From NCBI GenBank assembly GCA_012295275.1, contig CM022675.1, positions 11,009,516 through 11,044,515 of the forward strand: 35,000 nucleotides of DNA. The letters run 5' to 3'. Origin of the DNA: Chrysomallon squamiferum (taxonomy: Eukaryota > Mollusca > Gastropoda > Neomphalida > Peltospiridae). The translations under genes were made by a program, and so were the position numbers. Below the pieces are notes generated by a model. It ran no database searches and was not told the origin of the DNA. It saw nothing but the letters and a program-made list of their open reading frames with translations. This document shows, piece by piece, positions 11,210 through 22,849 of the stretch (position 1 is the first letter of the stretch; every line of letters begins with the position of its first letter).

Positions 11210-11452
11210 TACAACAACTATTGTAATTATTACACTTCTACTACTTCTATTACTACAACAACAATTACTACTACTGCTACTACTACTATATTACTATAAT
11301 TGTTATTAATACTACAGCTACTGTTATTAAAATTACTACTACTATTATTATTAGAGTACCATTACTATTAGTATTGTAACCATAATCACTAGTAATACTA
11401 AAATACCAATAAGGCTATTAGTGCCACCACTAATACTGTTGCTACCAGAAAA

Positions 11453-11523
<71 letters not shown>

Positions 11524-11525
11524 GT

Positions 11526-11556
<31 letters not shown>

Positions 11557-11618
11557 CAACAACATTAATGATAAGAAGAAGAAGAAGAACAACAACAACA
11601 ACAACAACAACAACAGCG

Positions 11619-11668
<50 letters not shown>

Positions 11669-11705
11669 AACAACAACAACAACAACAACAGTATCAACCA
11701 CAATA
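11210..11705. repeat. Long ACT/AAT/AAG/AAC compound trinucleotide block
   Basis: Degenerate ACT units to about 11450, (AAT)n 11455-11552, (AAC)n, (AAG)n at 11572-11590, then (AAC)n to about 11700. Frames on both strands give poly-Asn, poly-Thr, poly-Leu, poly-Tyr or poly-Val and are not genes. Confidence 0.96.
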
Positions 11706-12114
11706 ATAAATAAATATATGCTTTCACGCACGCAGTTCTGTATCAGAAATACTAATGGCGCATGATCCCGGAACAGCGCAGATTTCATACATTAACATAA
11801 ATTTCTATCACGTTGTGTGGTTGCCGACGTATCTTCTTTCTACGGAACATTGGTCAGGATGGAAAAAAAAAATAAAAATAATAATAATTTATCATCTGAT
11901 CATTTCTAACCTAAGGCAATTATATCGCCTGGTGGAAAACGAATCTTTACAGGTGGCTGCGCACAAATTTGCGATTTGCAATATCGACTAAGAGCGACAG
12001 CTAGCACGCTGGTATCGAGGCGTGTTTGTATCGTTCACGTTCATTTGTACGCACAGACAGACACACAAGCATATGGATGAAAAATATAAAACAATATATA
12101 TAGTAATAAATAAA
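11706..12114. other. Unique spacer
   Basis: Non-repetitive, moderate GC near 11750-12030. A 78-codon plus-strand frame starts at 11755 but shows no domain and includes an A-rich run. No gene called. Confidence 0.45.
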
Positions 12115-12163
<49 letters not shown>

Positions 12164-12218
12164 GTAAAGCAACACAGACAAACAAAAATTGTAGGAGGCC
12201 AAATGATATATTTATGTA

Positions 12219-12249
<31 letters not shown>

Positions 12250-12346
12250 CTATGTGTATGTATGTATGTATGTATGTATGTATCTATGTGTATGTATTTC
12301 TATGTTTGTGTGTACGTATGTATGTATGTTTGTATGCATGCATATG
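12115..12346. repeat. (AAT)n and (GTAT)n microsatellites
   Basis: (AAT)n at 12115-12161, then GT and GTAT units at about 12216-12346 with point interruptions. The open frames are Cys/Tyr/Met/Val repeat translations. Confidence 0.95.
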
Positions 12347-12667
12347 TATATATGTATTTGTGCGCAAGTTACGTTGCGTTTGTAAGTATGTATGTATGTA
12401 TTCCTCATCGACCGCCATTTTGGAAAGCAAGAAAGCAAAATTACTGCTTTCACTGAAAACCCATCCTAGTTCAAAACAACAATAAAAACTGACGAAAAAG
12501 AGAAAAAAAAAAAAGAAAAAAACGAAACGAAAACAAACAAAAACAACGATGATATTAATTAGAAACGAAAATTCGCAGACAATTTTTTTTTCTTTATTTT
12601 TTTTTCTGTATTTTAACGTCTATTAGTTTCTGTACCTAGTCTTTTAAAAAAAAAAAAAAAAAAAAAA
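12347..12667. other. AT-rich spacer ending in poly(A)
   Basis: Unique sequence to about 12480, A-rich 12485-12545, then a T-rich stretch and an A run at about 12646-12667. No gene. Confidence 0.5.
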
Positions 12668-13195
12668 TATGTCTCAAAATAGCTGACAGTTTTAAATGAA
12701 AATTCCCGACATAGCTGACGTGAATGACGTTTTCTGCACCCGTTGCGCAACGTTACGTAAAATAATTTACGACCAGTCGATTGTTCCTTAGCGTTAATAG
12801 CGCTCCATAAAGTTCGTACAGTCGACCGCTCAACAGTCTGTGCTCGCTCCAGCCCAGACCTCATACAGCACTCTTTTTTTTTCAAAAGTACCAAACGTTT
12901 CTGTTTTGTTTGGTCCTTTTGGCGTCACCTCGGCGGGGCCTCTCCGCGGTCCGGGGAAATTCGTTCCGTTTCGCCTCCTTTCGAACAATCCCGGTATTGC
13001 AAGTTTCTCTCTACACTCGAACGCGCCTTTAATTTTAGTCAGCCTTCAAAGCTCTTTGCCGTCTCTCGCGGTAATCTATGGGCGTCCGTTCTTAATTCGA
13101 TATTCTCCGCTGGACGGGACGCGCAATCTTCAATTAAACTGCATGAAGTCTCGCTAATCTGGATGGCATCCTCCTCTTACTGCAGATTTTTCAAA
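12668..13195. other. GC/CpG-rich unique island
   Basis: One of the largest CpG-bearing unique stretches outside the Hox exons. A 105-codon plus-strand frame (12840-13157) spans it, but it has no conserved motif, has an ordinary mixed composition, and shares the island with a 93-codon minus-strand frame. I read this as a candidate regulatory or unmethylated island, not coding. Confidence 0.4.
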
Positions 13196-13500
13196 ATGGC
13201 GTCTTTTTTTCTTTTTTTTTGTGTTTTCGCTATGTCCATAAATTCGATTTTTCCGTTTTTGTTTTTATTATTTTATTTATTTATTTATTTATTTTTATTA
13301 ATTTATTTTTATTTTATTTACTTCTTGTTCCATTTTATTTATTTATTTATTTTTATTAATTTATTTTTATTTTATTTATTTATTTTGTTTATTTATTTAT
13401 TTATTTTTGTTCCATTTTATTTATTCGTTCGTTCGTTCATTTATTCATTCATTCATTAATTCATTCATTTTTGTTTTATTTCATTTTATTTATTAACTTG
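13196..13500. repeat. (TTTA)n/(TTTTA)n T-rich block
   Basis: TTTA and TTTTA units with ATTC and GTTC variants near 13420-13460. The hydrophobic plus-strand frame is a repeat translation, not a membrane protein. Confidence 0.93.
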
Positions 13501-13894
13501 ATTGGTGAGTATGATATGGATGAATTCAGAAATCCAGTAAGGAAAGTGGTTAGAAAAATACACGATTAAATATAAACACAAATAACAATTACTATCACCA
13601 TAATCGTAATGTTAGCCATAGTATCAGTAATCATAGTAAGAGTAATAGTTGAAGCGGAGTTTGTAGTAATAGAAGAAGTAGTAATAACTATTAGTAATAG
13701 TTGTAGTAGTAGTGATAGTAGCAATAATAATTGTAATAATTACAGCAGTAGTTGTTATTGCTATTTCGTTCCAATAGTTGTAGTAGTAATTATAGCGGTA
13801 TTTGTATGGCAATAACGATAAAGATGATAATCTCAGTTTATTCAGAAACAGATACGATAGTTATTGTACATGAATTTGCCTTTACAGATAGAAT

Positions 13895-13930
<36 letters not shown>

Positions 13931-13955
13931 GCAAAGAGAAAACAAGAGAAAAAAA
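13501..13955. repeat. Degenerate (AGT)n/(AAT)n region and a (CAA)n tract
   Basis: Diverged AGT, AAT and GTT units at about 13590-13800, including a 17-bp palindrome at 13686-13702, then (CAA)n at 13896-13931. The poly-glutamine reading in one frame comes from this microsatellite. Confidence 0.85.
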
Positions 13956-14269
13956 CGGAGATAGATAGATAGATATAAAGATATATGTACAGATAGATAT
14001 ACAATTAGATAGAAAAATATAATTATAGATGTATTTAGGTATACAGATAAACAGATAGATAAATCGAAATACACAGATACATAGATACACAGATAGATTC
14101 ATTGTAAGACGGAAAGAAAATCAGAGAAAGACAGAAGGGGAAAGGGTGAGAGATAACAGAACGAGGAAGACAGAGAAATGTGATTCAGACAATATTTATA
14201 ACTAATTAGTGTAATAGATTTAACAAATCAAAAATACGTCAGTTAAGAAAACTATAATACTGTGATTTC
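13956..14269. repeat. Degenerate (GATA)n region and spacer
   Basis: GATA, GACA and related units at about 13956-14100, then A/G-rich unique sequence to 14269. Confidence 0.8.
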
Positions 14270-14301
14270 AAAAAAAACAAACAAAAACAAACAAAAATAA
14301 A

Positions 14302-14336
<35 letters not shown>

Positions 14337-14340
14337 AATA

Positions 14341-14399
<59 letters not shown>

Positions 14400-14543
14400 T
14401 AATACAATAAATAAAAGCACAACAAATTGGTGTGCTAAGTATTCACATAACATTATTAATTCTCAAACAAACTGTCACCTAACAAGGACATTCTGATCGA
14501 TCCTCGTAATATAACCGTTATTAAATTAATATTTCAAACAGAT

Positions 14544-14577
<34 letters not shown>

Positions 14578-14580
14578 CTT
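14270..14580. repeat. (AAAC)n, (AAT)n, (AAAT)n and poly(T)
   Basis: (AAAC)n near 14270-14295, (AAT)n 14302-14335, (AAAT)n 14338-14370, (AAT)n to about 14397, a short unique stretch, then T31 at 14547-14577. Confidence 0.93.
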
Positions 14581-15060
14581 TTCATTTCATTTACATTTCA
14601 ACAATGCCTCTTACTTTCACGGCCGGCTGAAATTACATTACTAACCCTTGTCTCTACTGACCTTCATGTACAAGAATTACTTCATATTAACTCGTTACGG
14701 TTTCCTTATCAAAGGCTTGAAAATATTTTATCTGTTTATTGAAATTGTTATTATAAACATCATCCGTATTGTAACACCTGCACACATTGATAAAAAGTGT
14801 GAATAAAAAAAAAAAAAAAAAAAAAATATATATTTCTGTGTGTGGAATAGTTGGGCTATGATAATGCAAATTCGTCTGAAAAGGTTTTTAATCACAGGTC
14901 TTGTTTTCACAAATTGTTATTTGAAATTCTGAGCCAGGTGTTGCAAAAATCTGTACCTGGAAACACGTGGTGTATATATATATATATATATAATATCTAC
15001 AACAGGTGTTCTGTGTCAGATTCTGAATTCATAATAATTGTCATCTCTCGCATAGTTAAT
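14581..15060. other. Unique AT-rich spacer
   Basis: No repeat except an A run at about 14806-14826 and (TA)n at about 14973-14991. Contains CACGTG at 14964-14969 and ATGCAAAT at 14864-14871. No gene. Confidence 0.5.
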
Positions 15061-15470
<410 letters not shown>

Positions 15471-15556
15471 CATCCCATCTTAACCTGTCAGCATCCAAAC
15501 TTTAAAGTCATAAATTATATCGAAATTGCGTAAAATAACAAAATAAAGTAACATAT

Positions 15557-15582
15557 CAATAATAATAATAATAATAATAATA

Positions 15583-15622
<40 letters not shown>

Positions 15623-15690
15623 CATAATAATAATAATATAATAATAATAATAATAATAATAAATAATAATAATAACAATAATTGTAATAG
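15557..15690. repeat. (AAT)n microsatellite
   Basis: AAT units with single-unit interruptions (ATAATAT, ATCATA). Simple repeat. Confidence 0.95.
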
Positions 15691-15889
15691 TGTATATATA
15701 AATAAATAACTGCTAACAAGGTGTCACATTGTGGTGTGATAATATCTGTGTGGTTTAATTACAACAATGTGAGGCTCACTAACAAATTCTCGCAACGACT
15801 GACTGATTAAACGAAAATCGTAAGCACTTGACTGTATGGGTCACTGAACTGTACAGAATCATACGAAAAATATGAAAGATAAAGATCAG
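15691..15889. other. Unique spacer
   Basis: AT-rich unique sequence between a microsatellite and a degenerate minisatellite. No gene. Confidence 0.45.
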
Positions 15890-16258
15890 TGGTAATAAAT
15901 GATGTAATGATAGTGTCGGTGATGATAGTCAGATGATGATACTGGTTATAATAGTGTATTGATCAAATAAATGATACTACGGTAATACATACTGCGTGGT
16001 GATATAATTTATGATACTGCAGTATATGTAATACTGCGGTGATGATACTACAGTGATGATTATCCTCTGATGATATTACAAGGATGATACTATGGTATTA
16101 CTGCACTGAAGATACAATGGTATCACTACAGTGATGATATTACAGTGACGAACATCGAGGTGATGATAATGTGATAATATATCCATAATGATACTTTGCA
16201 GATGATACAATGATACTGCGGTAATGATAGTATGACAATACTGCAGAGGATGATACGA
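15890..16258. repeat. Degenerate GATGATACTRCRGT minisatellite
   Basis: About 25 diverged copies of an 11-15-base unit close to GATGATACTACAGT, for example near 16034-16048, 16048-16062, 16081-16095 and 16131-16145. Copies differ by substitutions and small length changes, so it is older than the pure microsatellites around it. Confidence 0.8.
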
Positions 16259-16283
16259 AACACCCACAAATACACACAAACTT

Positions 16284-16545
16284 AAATGAAAATAAATAAT
16301 TAAATAAACAAACAAACAAACAAACAAACAAACAAATAAATAAATAAATAAATAAATAAGATAAAATAAAATAAAATATAATTAAATTAAATTAAATTAA
16401 ATTAAATATACAAATAATAAAATAAAATAAAATAAATAAAATAAAATAAAATAAATAAGTAAAATAAATAAATTAAATTAAATTGAATTAAATTAAATTA
16501 ATAATAAAATAAATAAATAAAATAAAATAAACAAATTCAACAAAC
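16284..16545. repeat. (AAAC)n/(AAAT)n/(AATTA)n block
   Basis: Tetra- and pentanucleotide units: AAAC at about 16304-16335, AAAT, AAAAT, and AATTA near 16380-16405 and 16470-16500. Confidence 0.93.
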
Positions 16546-16920
16546 AAGCACAGAGGAAATACATGTCGGAACCGAACGCGATCAAATCAGCAAGAACAAA
16601 AAGTCTACACACACAGGCACCACACGCAACTTGACTTCAACCTGTGACTTTAACCATGACCGAATGAAGAACTACAACAACGTGACTTGCGGGATTAACG
16701 ACGACACCGTGTAGTAGTTGTCACAAATGATTTCACTCTTACACGTGACCCCGGTGATCACGACGACATTCCTGTGAGCGCCCGCGTGAGGACAACACAC
16801 GTAAAAACTGCTCCCGTCATTTTGAAATATTCTTAGTCTCTGTTTGTGTCCTAATTTTCTCACTATGTACATGATTGTGGAAGGGTAAACTGACCTTTAC
16901 TACAAGTTTTTATATTGTTA
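16546..16920. other. Unique island
   Basis: Balanced-composition sequence with CACGTG at 16742-16747 followed by ACCCCGGTGATCACG. A 66-codon minus-strand frame (16672-16872) has no recognisable feature. Possibly a non-coding element. Confidence 0.4.
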
Positions 16921-16928
16921 TTATTATA

Positions 16929-16982
<54 letters not shown>

Positions 16983-17475
16983 TTGATGAATCTATTTTTG
17001 CTGTTGATATCATTATTGCTAATACTACTGTTTACTACCAAGTCTACAACTGCTGCTTGTACTACTACTACAACTGCTACTTGTACTACTACATCAAATG
17101 CTGTTGTTTGTGTCGTTACAAATAATATTACCACTCCTTCAACAGCTGTTATTACGACTGCAGCAGCAATGACAACACTCTTACTTGTACAACTACAGCT
17201 ACTACAACAACTACTACTATATTACTATTATTAGTAACAATAATAATAATTATACCATTAATACCAATACCACTACTATTATTACTGCTTCTACATATGC
17301 TCTTAGTACTACCTTTCTAATACTAATGCTACTACCCTATACTATAACAACACAATACTACTATTATTCCTAATACTACTAATAATACTAATACTAATAT
17401 TACTACTAATACTGCTGCTGCTACTACTACTACTACTACTTCTACTACTACTACTAATAATAATAATAGTAATTA
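16921..17475. repeat. (ATT)n and degenerate (ACT)n block
   Basis: (ATT)n at about 16927-16983, then diverged ACT, ACA and ATT units to 17475. Open frames are Ile, Thr or Asn repeats. Confidence 0.93.
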
Positions 17476-17663
17476 ATCATTAAAAAAATAGAATAAAATA
17501 AAAAATAAAAAAGATATTTTTTTTTTAAATATTAGTTTTATTACCTCCATTCGTAACAGGACGTGAGTTTTATATTATATTACACAAACACATTTCTCTG
17601 ACACTTACACTGTTGTGAGTTGTTTATTAAACCCTTAAAAAAAAAAAAAAAAAAAAAAAAAAA
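17476..17663. other. AT-rich spacer ending in poly(A)
   Basis: A-rich start, unique centre, A27 run at 17637-17663. Confidence 0.5.
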
Positions 17664-18105
17664 CACCAACGTATATTTTCTCCTACATCTACTGCAACAC
17701 GTAAAGAAATGGTTGCTAGGCGATAACATGACACAAGAATGTCTTACTAGGATCAGGCAACATTTATCACCCCAGATTCCATTCTGACGTTACAAATACG
17801 GTCTTTCAAAACGGCGAAACTTCGAACATTAAAATCGTCTACGAGCGACGGGTGGTTTGCGAGAGATAAAATGTCACACGGTAGTTGTACAACGTCTGCG
17901 GTGAATTTCACCCAGCTCGGGGATCAGTTTCGGCTGTTTAGAAACACATTTCAGTGGAAGTAATGTCGTTTTCACCGGCACTGTTATCTGAAGCGAATTC
18001 CATGGCACAACAGTCTTTGTCTTCATCGATAAGCCGTTTGACAGACAGATGCATTAAGAGATATGTTATTGGTGACGTTTTAGTTGCTGTTATGAAGTTG
18101 AACAT
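17664..18105. other. Unique island
   Basis: Non-repetitive with CpGs. Plus-strand Met codons at 17954 open a frame of about 50 codons that then falls into (ACT)n. No domain seen; not called as a gene. Confidence 0.4.
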
Positions 18106-18720
18106 TATTTATCTACTACTTTTACTACTACTATTACTACTACTACTACTACTACTACTAGTACTAGTACTACTACTACTACTACTACTTCGAATAGGAC
18201 TACGATTACGACTATGACTGCTATATCTACTACTACAACTACTACTATTACCACAACTGCTAGTACTACAACTACCAGTACTATTAATACAACGATTATT
18301 ACTACTATCACTTTTACTAAAAAAACAAATACCACTACTACCATTACTACTAGTATTACTACTATTACTTTAGTAATAATAATAATAATAATAAACTGGA
18401 AGAAATGAAATACTACTTACCACATAAAGTTTATCATTGTTATTGCTGCCACTGATACTACTACGATTACAAAAAACACAACAACTACGACCACAGCAAC
18501 AAATACAAGACCAAATGCAACTAATAAACAAATAATAATGCTGTTTTTTCTACAGCTACTATAGCCGCGACAGCAGTACAAGTACAACTACAACTACGAC
18601 TACGACAATTATTTATATAGTGTCACTATAACTATTACTTAGTACTACGATAACTCTAGTTACATCGATAATGTGAAGACGACGACGATTACGACAACTA
18701 CAACTACAGATTCAGCGAAA
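18106..18720. repeat. (ACT)n block, partly degenerate
   Basis: ACT units 18110-18190, then ACT/ACA/ACG mixtures to about 18400 and a more diverged zone (ACTACGAC words) to 18720. Frames give Leu, Val or Thr repeats. Confidence 0.92.
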
Positions 18721-18950
18721 AGCAAAAACAAAATTAAAAAATTAAATAAATAAATAAAATATAAATTTAAGAAAGATCATTTGAGCAAGCATTAAAGAAA
18801 AGTAATCATTTGAAAGTTAAATGTTTAATAAATAAATAAATAAATAAATAAAAAGTACGTAAGTAAATAAATAAAAAAAAAAAAAAAAAAAAATAAATAA
18901 ATAAATAAATAAATAACAATAAAAAAAAAAAAAAATAATAAATAATGATA
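18721..18950. repeat. (AAAT)n and poly(A)
   Basis: AAAT units at 18740-18760, 18825-18850 and 18892-18915, with A runs near 18873-18891 and 18920-18934. Confidence 0.93.
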
Positions 18951-19150
18951 CCACTGAGTCATCCATGTATAGATCAGATGTTGGAAAGCAGGTTTTAATG
19001 ATTATGCAAATGAGTATGCAAATGAATTATGGAATGAACATGTAATAGCCAGTTATTCGGTATAATGTCTTCAATTATGAATTTAAAAACACTCAAGATA
19101 CACACCCTCTTTGAATTTGAGTCAACAGATGATAGAAACAGAGCAATAAA
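18951..19150. promoter_or_regulatory. Unique segment with tandem POU octamers
   Basis: Two ATGCAAAT octamers at 19004-19011 and 19016-19023 form an imperfect 12-bp direct repeat followed by GAATTATGGAATG. ATGCAAAT is the classic POU-domain site. The regulatory role is inferred. Confidence 0.3.
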
Positions 19151-19660
19151 ATCTTATTTATTTCTTTGTTTGTACGTTTCTCTATTTATTTATTTTTTAA
19201 TTTCTATTTTTACGTCTTGTTTTTGTTTATTCGCATAATGATTAATTCATCCGTCTATTTATTTTTCTGTTTCTCTTGTTCTTTTTCTGTTAGTCAGTCT
19301 ATCTATTCGTTCTCTCTCTCTCTTTCTGTTTTATTTGTTTTTCTTATTTACCATTTATATCATTTATTTTACCTTATTTATTTATTTATTTTGTTTTGTT
19401 TTATTTTTTTTTTTATTTTACGCTATATTTTTATTTCTTTGTTTTGTTTCGTTTAATTTCTCTTCTTTTCATTTCGTTTCGTTTCGTTTCATTTTACATT
19501 ATTCTGTTTTATTTTCCTTCATTTTTTTATTTATTTATTTTTGTCTTTTCATATTTATTTGTGTCTTTGTTCGCTTCTTTGTTTGTTTGCTTGTTGTTTG
19601 TTCATAATTTTATTTCATTTTTTATTTACATCGTATTCTGTTCATTTTAATTCTGTTTGT
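19151..19660. repeat. T-rich (TTTA/TTTC/TTTTG)n block
   Basis: About 500 bases of T-dominated sequence with TTTA, GTTT, CGTTT and TTTTG units. Three overlapping plus-strand frames are Phe/Leu/Ile-rich translations of it. Confidence 0.88.
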
Positions 19661-20610
19661 ACTACTATCCAGACACTAAACACTTTTCAGTTTTCAACAA
19701 AGAGAGAAACCATTTTCATAAAACGATATGATCTGAATACGATATACATTCTCACAAACAAACTTTCTCCTTTATTTCCCCACCCCTCCATTCATTTACT
19801 ATTAACCCCAGAACAGCCAGATCAACTGGAAATAACTTTACTAAGTACTTATACAACGACGTCTCCAATATTTACAATCTTCGTCATGTTGTTTTATGAC
19901 GCTTTGCAGCAGAACATTTCGTCAGGGTGACACGTCTAAGTCTTGGCTGGACATCTCGTTTTTACTGCGTCTTAATGTCATTTTTGTCAGCATCTTCACG
20001 ACCGCATAGAGAACATCGCGCCAGAACTTTTTGGGTGTGGAATTTATCTCCTGTTAATCTTCTCAGCATTTTGCTGGCACACATCCGACTCGTCATCCCT
20101 GTCGTTTCTGTCCCAGGCGCATGCGCAGTGGCTCTCCCAGCTTCGCCTGACGAGTTTTTCTTCCACCTCTTTTTTTTTTTTTTTTTTTTTCGGTCTGACC
20201 CCGAGTACGGCTTTGTGTCTATGGGTGTGAGAATACGCAGGTGGTCGGTTTAAAGAAAAGGTCTGGAAATCGGGCGGATGATCTCCCCTGCTGTTTCCCA
20301 TCATCGTTTTCATTGTAGGCGCTTCGGATGTTTGACAATTGCAGGAGGAAATCCAAATCGAAGACATGGCCATAAAAGAGATCACAGGACAGTCGTAAAC
20401 ATTTACCTGCGTGTCGTTTTATTATGACGGATCCGACAATCATGCTGTGAAAAATTTTATCTTCTTTTTTTTTTCTTTCTCCGTTTTCAAATGTTGTTTG
20501 CCTATTTCATATTTCTAGCTTTCGTGTGCGCGTTTGAGTTGGGGGTATGTGTGCTATACATTAACACTAATAACAAATTTGGCTTCTTATTCAGTTGTCT
20601 ATTTGGTTTA
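19661..20610. other. Large unique island with an NRF1-type site
   Basis: The longest mostly unique stretch left of the Hox gene. It contains GCGCATGCGCA at 20117-20127, a match to the NRF1/Ewg consensus, and T21 at 20170-20190. Frames on both strands (19927-20253 plus, 20044-20385 minus) run through the T run and have no domain. Possibly a promoter or regulatory element; no gene supported. Confidence 0.4.
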
Positions 20611-20780
20611 TGTGTGTGTGTGTGTGTGTGTGTGCGTGCGTGCGTGGTTTGTCTTATTTACCTGAAATTGAACTAGTAGTTGTACTAATAGTGATACTAG
20701 TAGTAGTGGTAGACTTAATAATAATCGTAGTATTGTAGTAATTGTAGTATTAGGAACAGCTGCAGTACTAGGGTAGTAGG
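20611..20780. repeat. (GT)n and degenerate (AGT)n
   Basis: GT units at 20611-20634 passing into GCGT units, then diverged AGT/GTA units at about 20672-20755. Confidence 0.9.
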
Positions 20781-21360
20781 GGAATGATGTTTGTTTCCTT
20801 TCATCTTCGAAATTTCTTTGAACGGTTTATTACTAACAAATACGATATGACAAACCACCGATTTCACAGTGTATATCTCAATCACAGTGTATAATAATAC
20901 GCATGCATGTATTATTATATACGTTAGTGTGCAATAATACCTGTAATTATGCATTACTGAATCTGATGCATTTATAAATGATACGACACAGCGACAAACA
21001 ATAAAATTCATTCGGTTGTTTCGCTTAATATATTCATAGTCTTAGCACTCGACGTTTTGTACGTTTTTAACCTTTTTCTGCATTGTTTTTCTCTAGATCC
21101 CTCGATTTGTATTTTAATCCAGCGAATCGTTAACCGGCAGGAGAAATTAAAATCTGACTGTTTTATCGAGACAATTAAACCGATTCTACAAGTTCTGCGG
21201 AGACTGGCTGGTGTGTAATGAGAAGAATAGGTGTCTGTTTCTTAGTGCAAATTACAGGTGTAAAACCGTCTATAAACAAGCTTTTAAAAGAGATTACGAG
21301 TTAGAAATGATATATGTCTGAGTTTTTTTGGACGGAGTTGATTCAGAACATTCTTCGCTT
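20781..21360. other. Unique island with a 30-bp dyad
   Basis: Non-repetitive AT-moderate sequence. It contains an inverted repeat with 11-bp arms (20890-20900 and 20909-20919) around GCATGCAT. No gene. Confidence 0.5.
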
Positions 21361-21480
21361 TGCTTTATTTTATTTTATTTTATTTTATTTTTTTATTTTA
21401 CTTTATTTTATTTTATTTTACTTTATTTTATATTTCATTTTATATTTTATTTATTTAATTATTTATTTATTTATTATGGC
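21361..21480. repeat. (TTTTA)n pentanucleotide tract
   Basis: TTTTA units with occasional CTTTA and ATTTA variants. Confidence 0.95.
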
Positions 21481-21534
21481 CTATGAACTGAAATAAACCT
21501 TTAATAATTGCAGTGTGCAAATGTGTTAATAAAA

Positions 21535-21535
21535 T

Positions 21536-21614
<79 letters not shown>
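21535..21614. repeat. (GA)n microsatellite
   Basis: About 40 GA units with a single TA interruption near 21544. Confidence 0.97.
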
Positions 21615-21617
<3 letters not shown>

Positions 21618-22030
21618 AAGAAAAAAATAATAATCTGAAATTGCACGCCAAACCACAACAAATGACAATAACAAACACACGTTTCTTTTGAAATTCTTTT
21701 CTTTTTTTCTTTTTCTGTTTCTTTTAAAGCTCAAAGAAGACTCATACGTTTGGTATGACATTAGCAGGTGTCGAGTACGTGTTACGAATTTTATCTCACG
21801 TGAGATAGAGATCTTAACGAGATCTACAAAGTGAGAAAGACATGCGACGAATCGGTGGGCGTAACAGTTCGTGCCCACGTTCATTTCCAGTGTCGTACAT
21901 TTCACAGCTACATAACGTCAAGATAATGGTATTTCGAATATCAAAAAAGTATAGAAAAAAAAAAAAAAAAAAAAACCTCTTATGTCAAAAAGAAAGTTAC
22001 TTTAACACGAAATGTATTACCGTTTGAGTG
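21615..22030. other. Unique island with a CACGTG palindrome
   Basis: Contains a perfect 16-bp palindrome TATCTCACGTGAGATA at 21792-21807 and an A run at 21956-21975. A 96-codon minus-strand frame (21615-21905) has no recognisable domain. Confidence 0.4.
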
Positions 22031-22685
22031 GAAGGATATTAAAGTTAAAAAATATATAAAAAAATAAATAAAAAAAAAAATAAATAAATAGTAAAAAATA
22101 AAAATAAAAATTTTTTTTTTTTTTTTCTTAACGAGGAAAATCGTTTTTTTTTTTTTCTATTTAATCGTTTTCTGTTGTCATTTAAAATACGGTGGTTTAA
22201 AAAATAAAAATAAAATAATGAAGAAATGAAGAAAAACGATTAACGACTGAAGAATGAACGAACGATCAAACTTAAAAAAGAATGAAACATTTAATGAACA
22301 AACGATTATTGTTTGTTTATAACCAGATATTTAAATTGCTGAGCAGTGATTTTTGTTTTTTTGTTTTACAAATTTCGTCTGTCAAACAAAAAGTACGTCT
22401 GGTTATTTTTTATGGGGCTGTTGTATAAAAGAAAGGTAGTACATAGAAAACAAAATCAAGACTGAATCTTCTACACATTAAAAAAAAATAAAAATAAAAA
22501 TAAAAAATAAAAATTCTAAATGAGCCTGTCTATCAATCAATCAATCAATCAATAAAGCCTGTTTTAAAACCAGTATATAGGTTTCATTAGACAGAAACAT
22601 TTATAAATTTAAACAGAAATAGCGTTTATTTTTGTGTATGTGTATGTATGCGAGAGACAGAGAGATAGAGTGAGCCATAGAAAAA

Positions 22686-22717
<32 letters not shown>

Positions 22718-22849
22718 GAACAGAAAAACACAAAAAGATCAAAACAGAAACCAAAAAAAAAAAAAGATAATTAAAACGAGAAATGAAAGATAACCGAAAC
22801 GACACAAAAACAAAAACAAAATATTTTCCTCTCAAGAGCTGTTTACGCC
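22031..22849. repeat. A/T low-complexity region with (AATC)n and (CAGA)n
   Basis: A and T runs to about 22215, AT-rich unique sequence, (AATC)n at 22532-22552 and (CAGA)n at 22687-22717. No gene. Confidence 0.75.

Noticed and set aside
12840-13157. 105-codon plus-strand frame in a CpG-rich island
   Set aside because: No domain, signal or conserved motif. A 93-codon minus-strand frame competes for part of the same island. Length is within chance for higher-GC sequence.
13896-13931. Poly-glutamine coding tract
   Set aside because: A (CAA)n microsatellite inside degenerate repeats, with no surrounding coding sequence.
19927-20385. Open frames of 108 (plus) and 113 (minus) codons
   Set aside because: Both run through a T21/A21 homopolymer and show no recognisable family.
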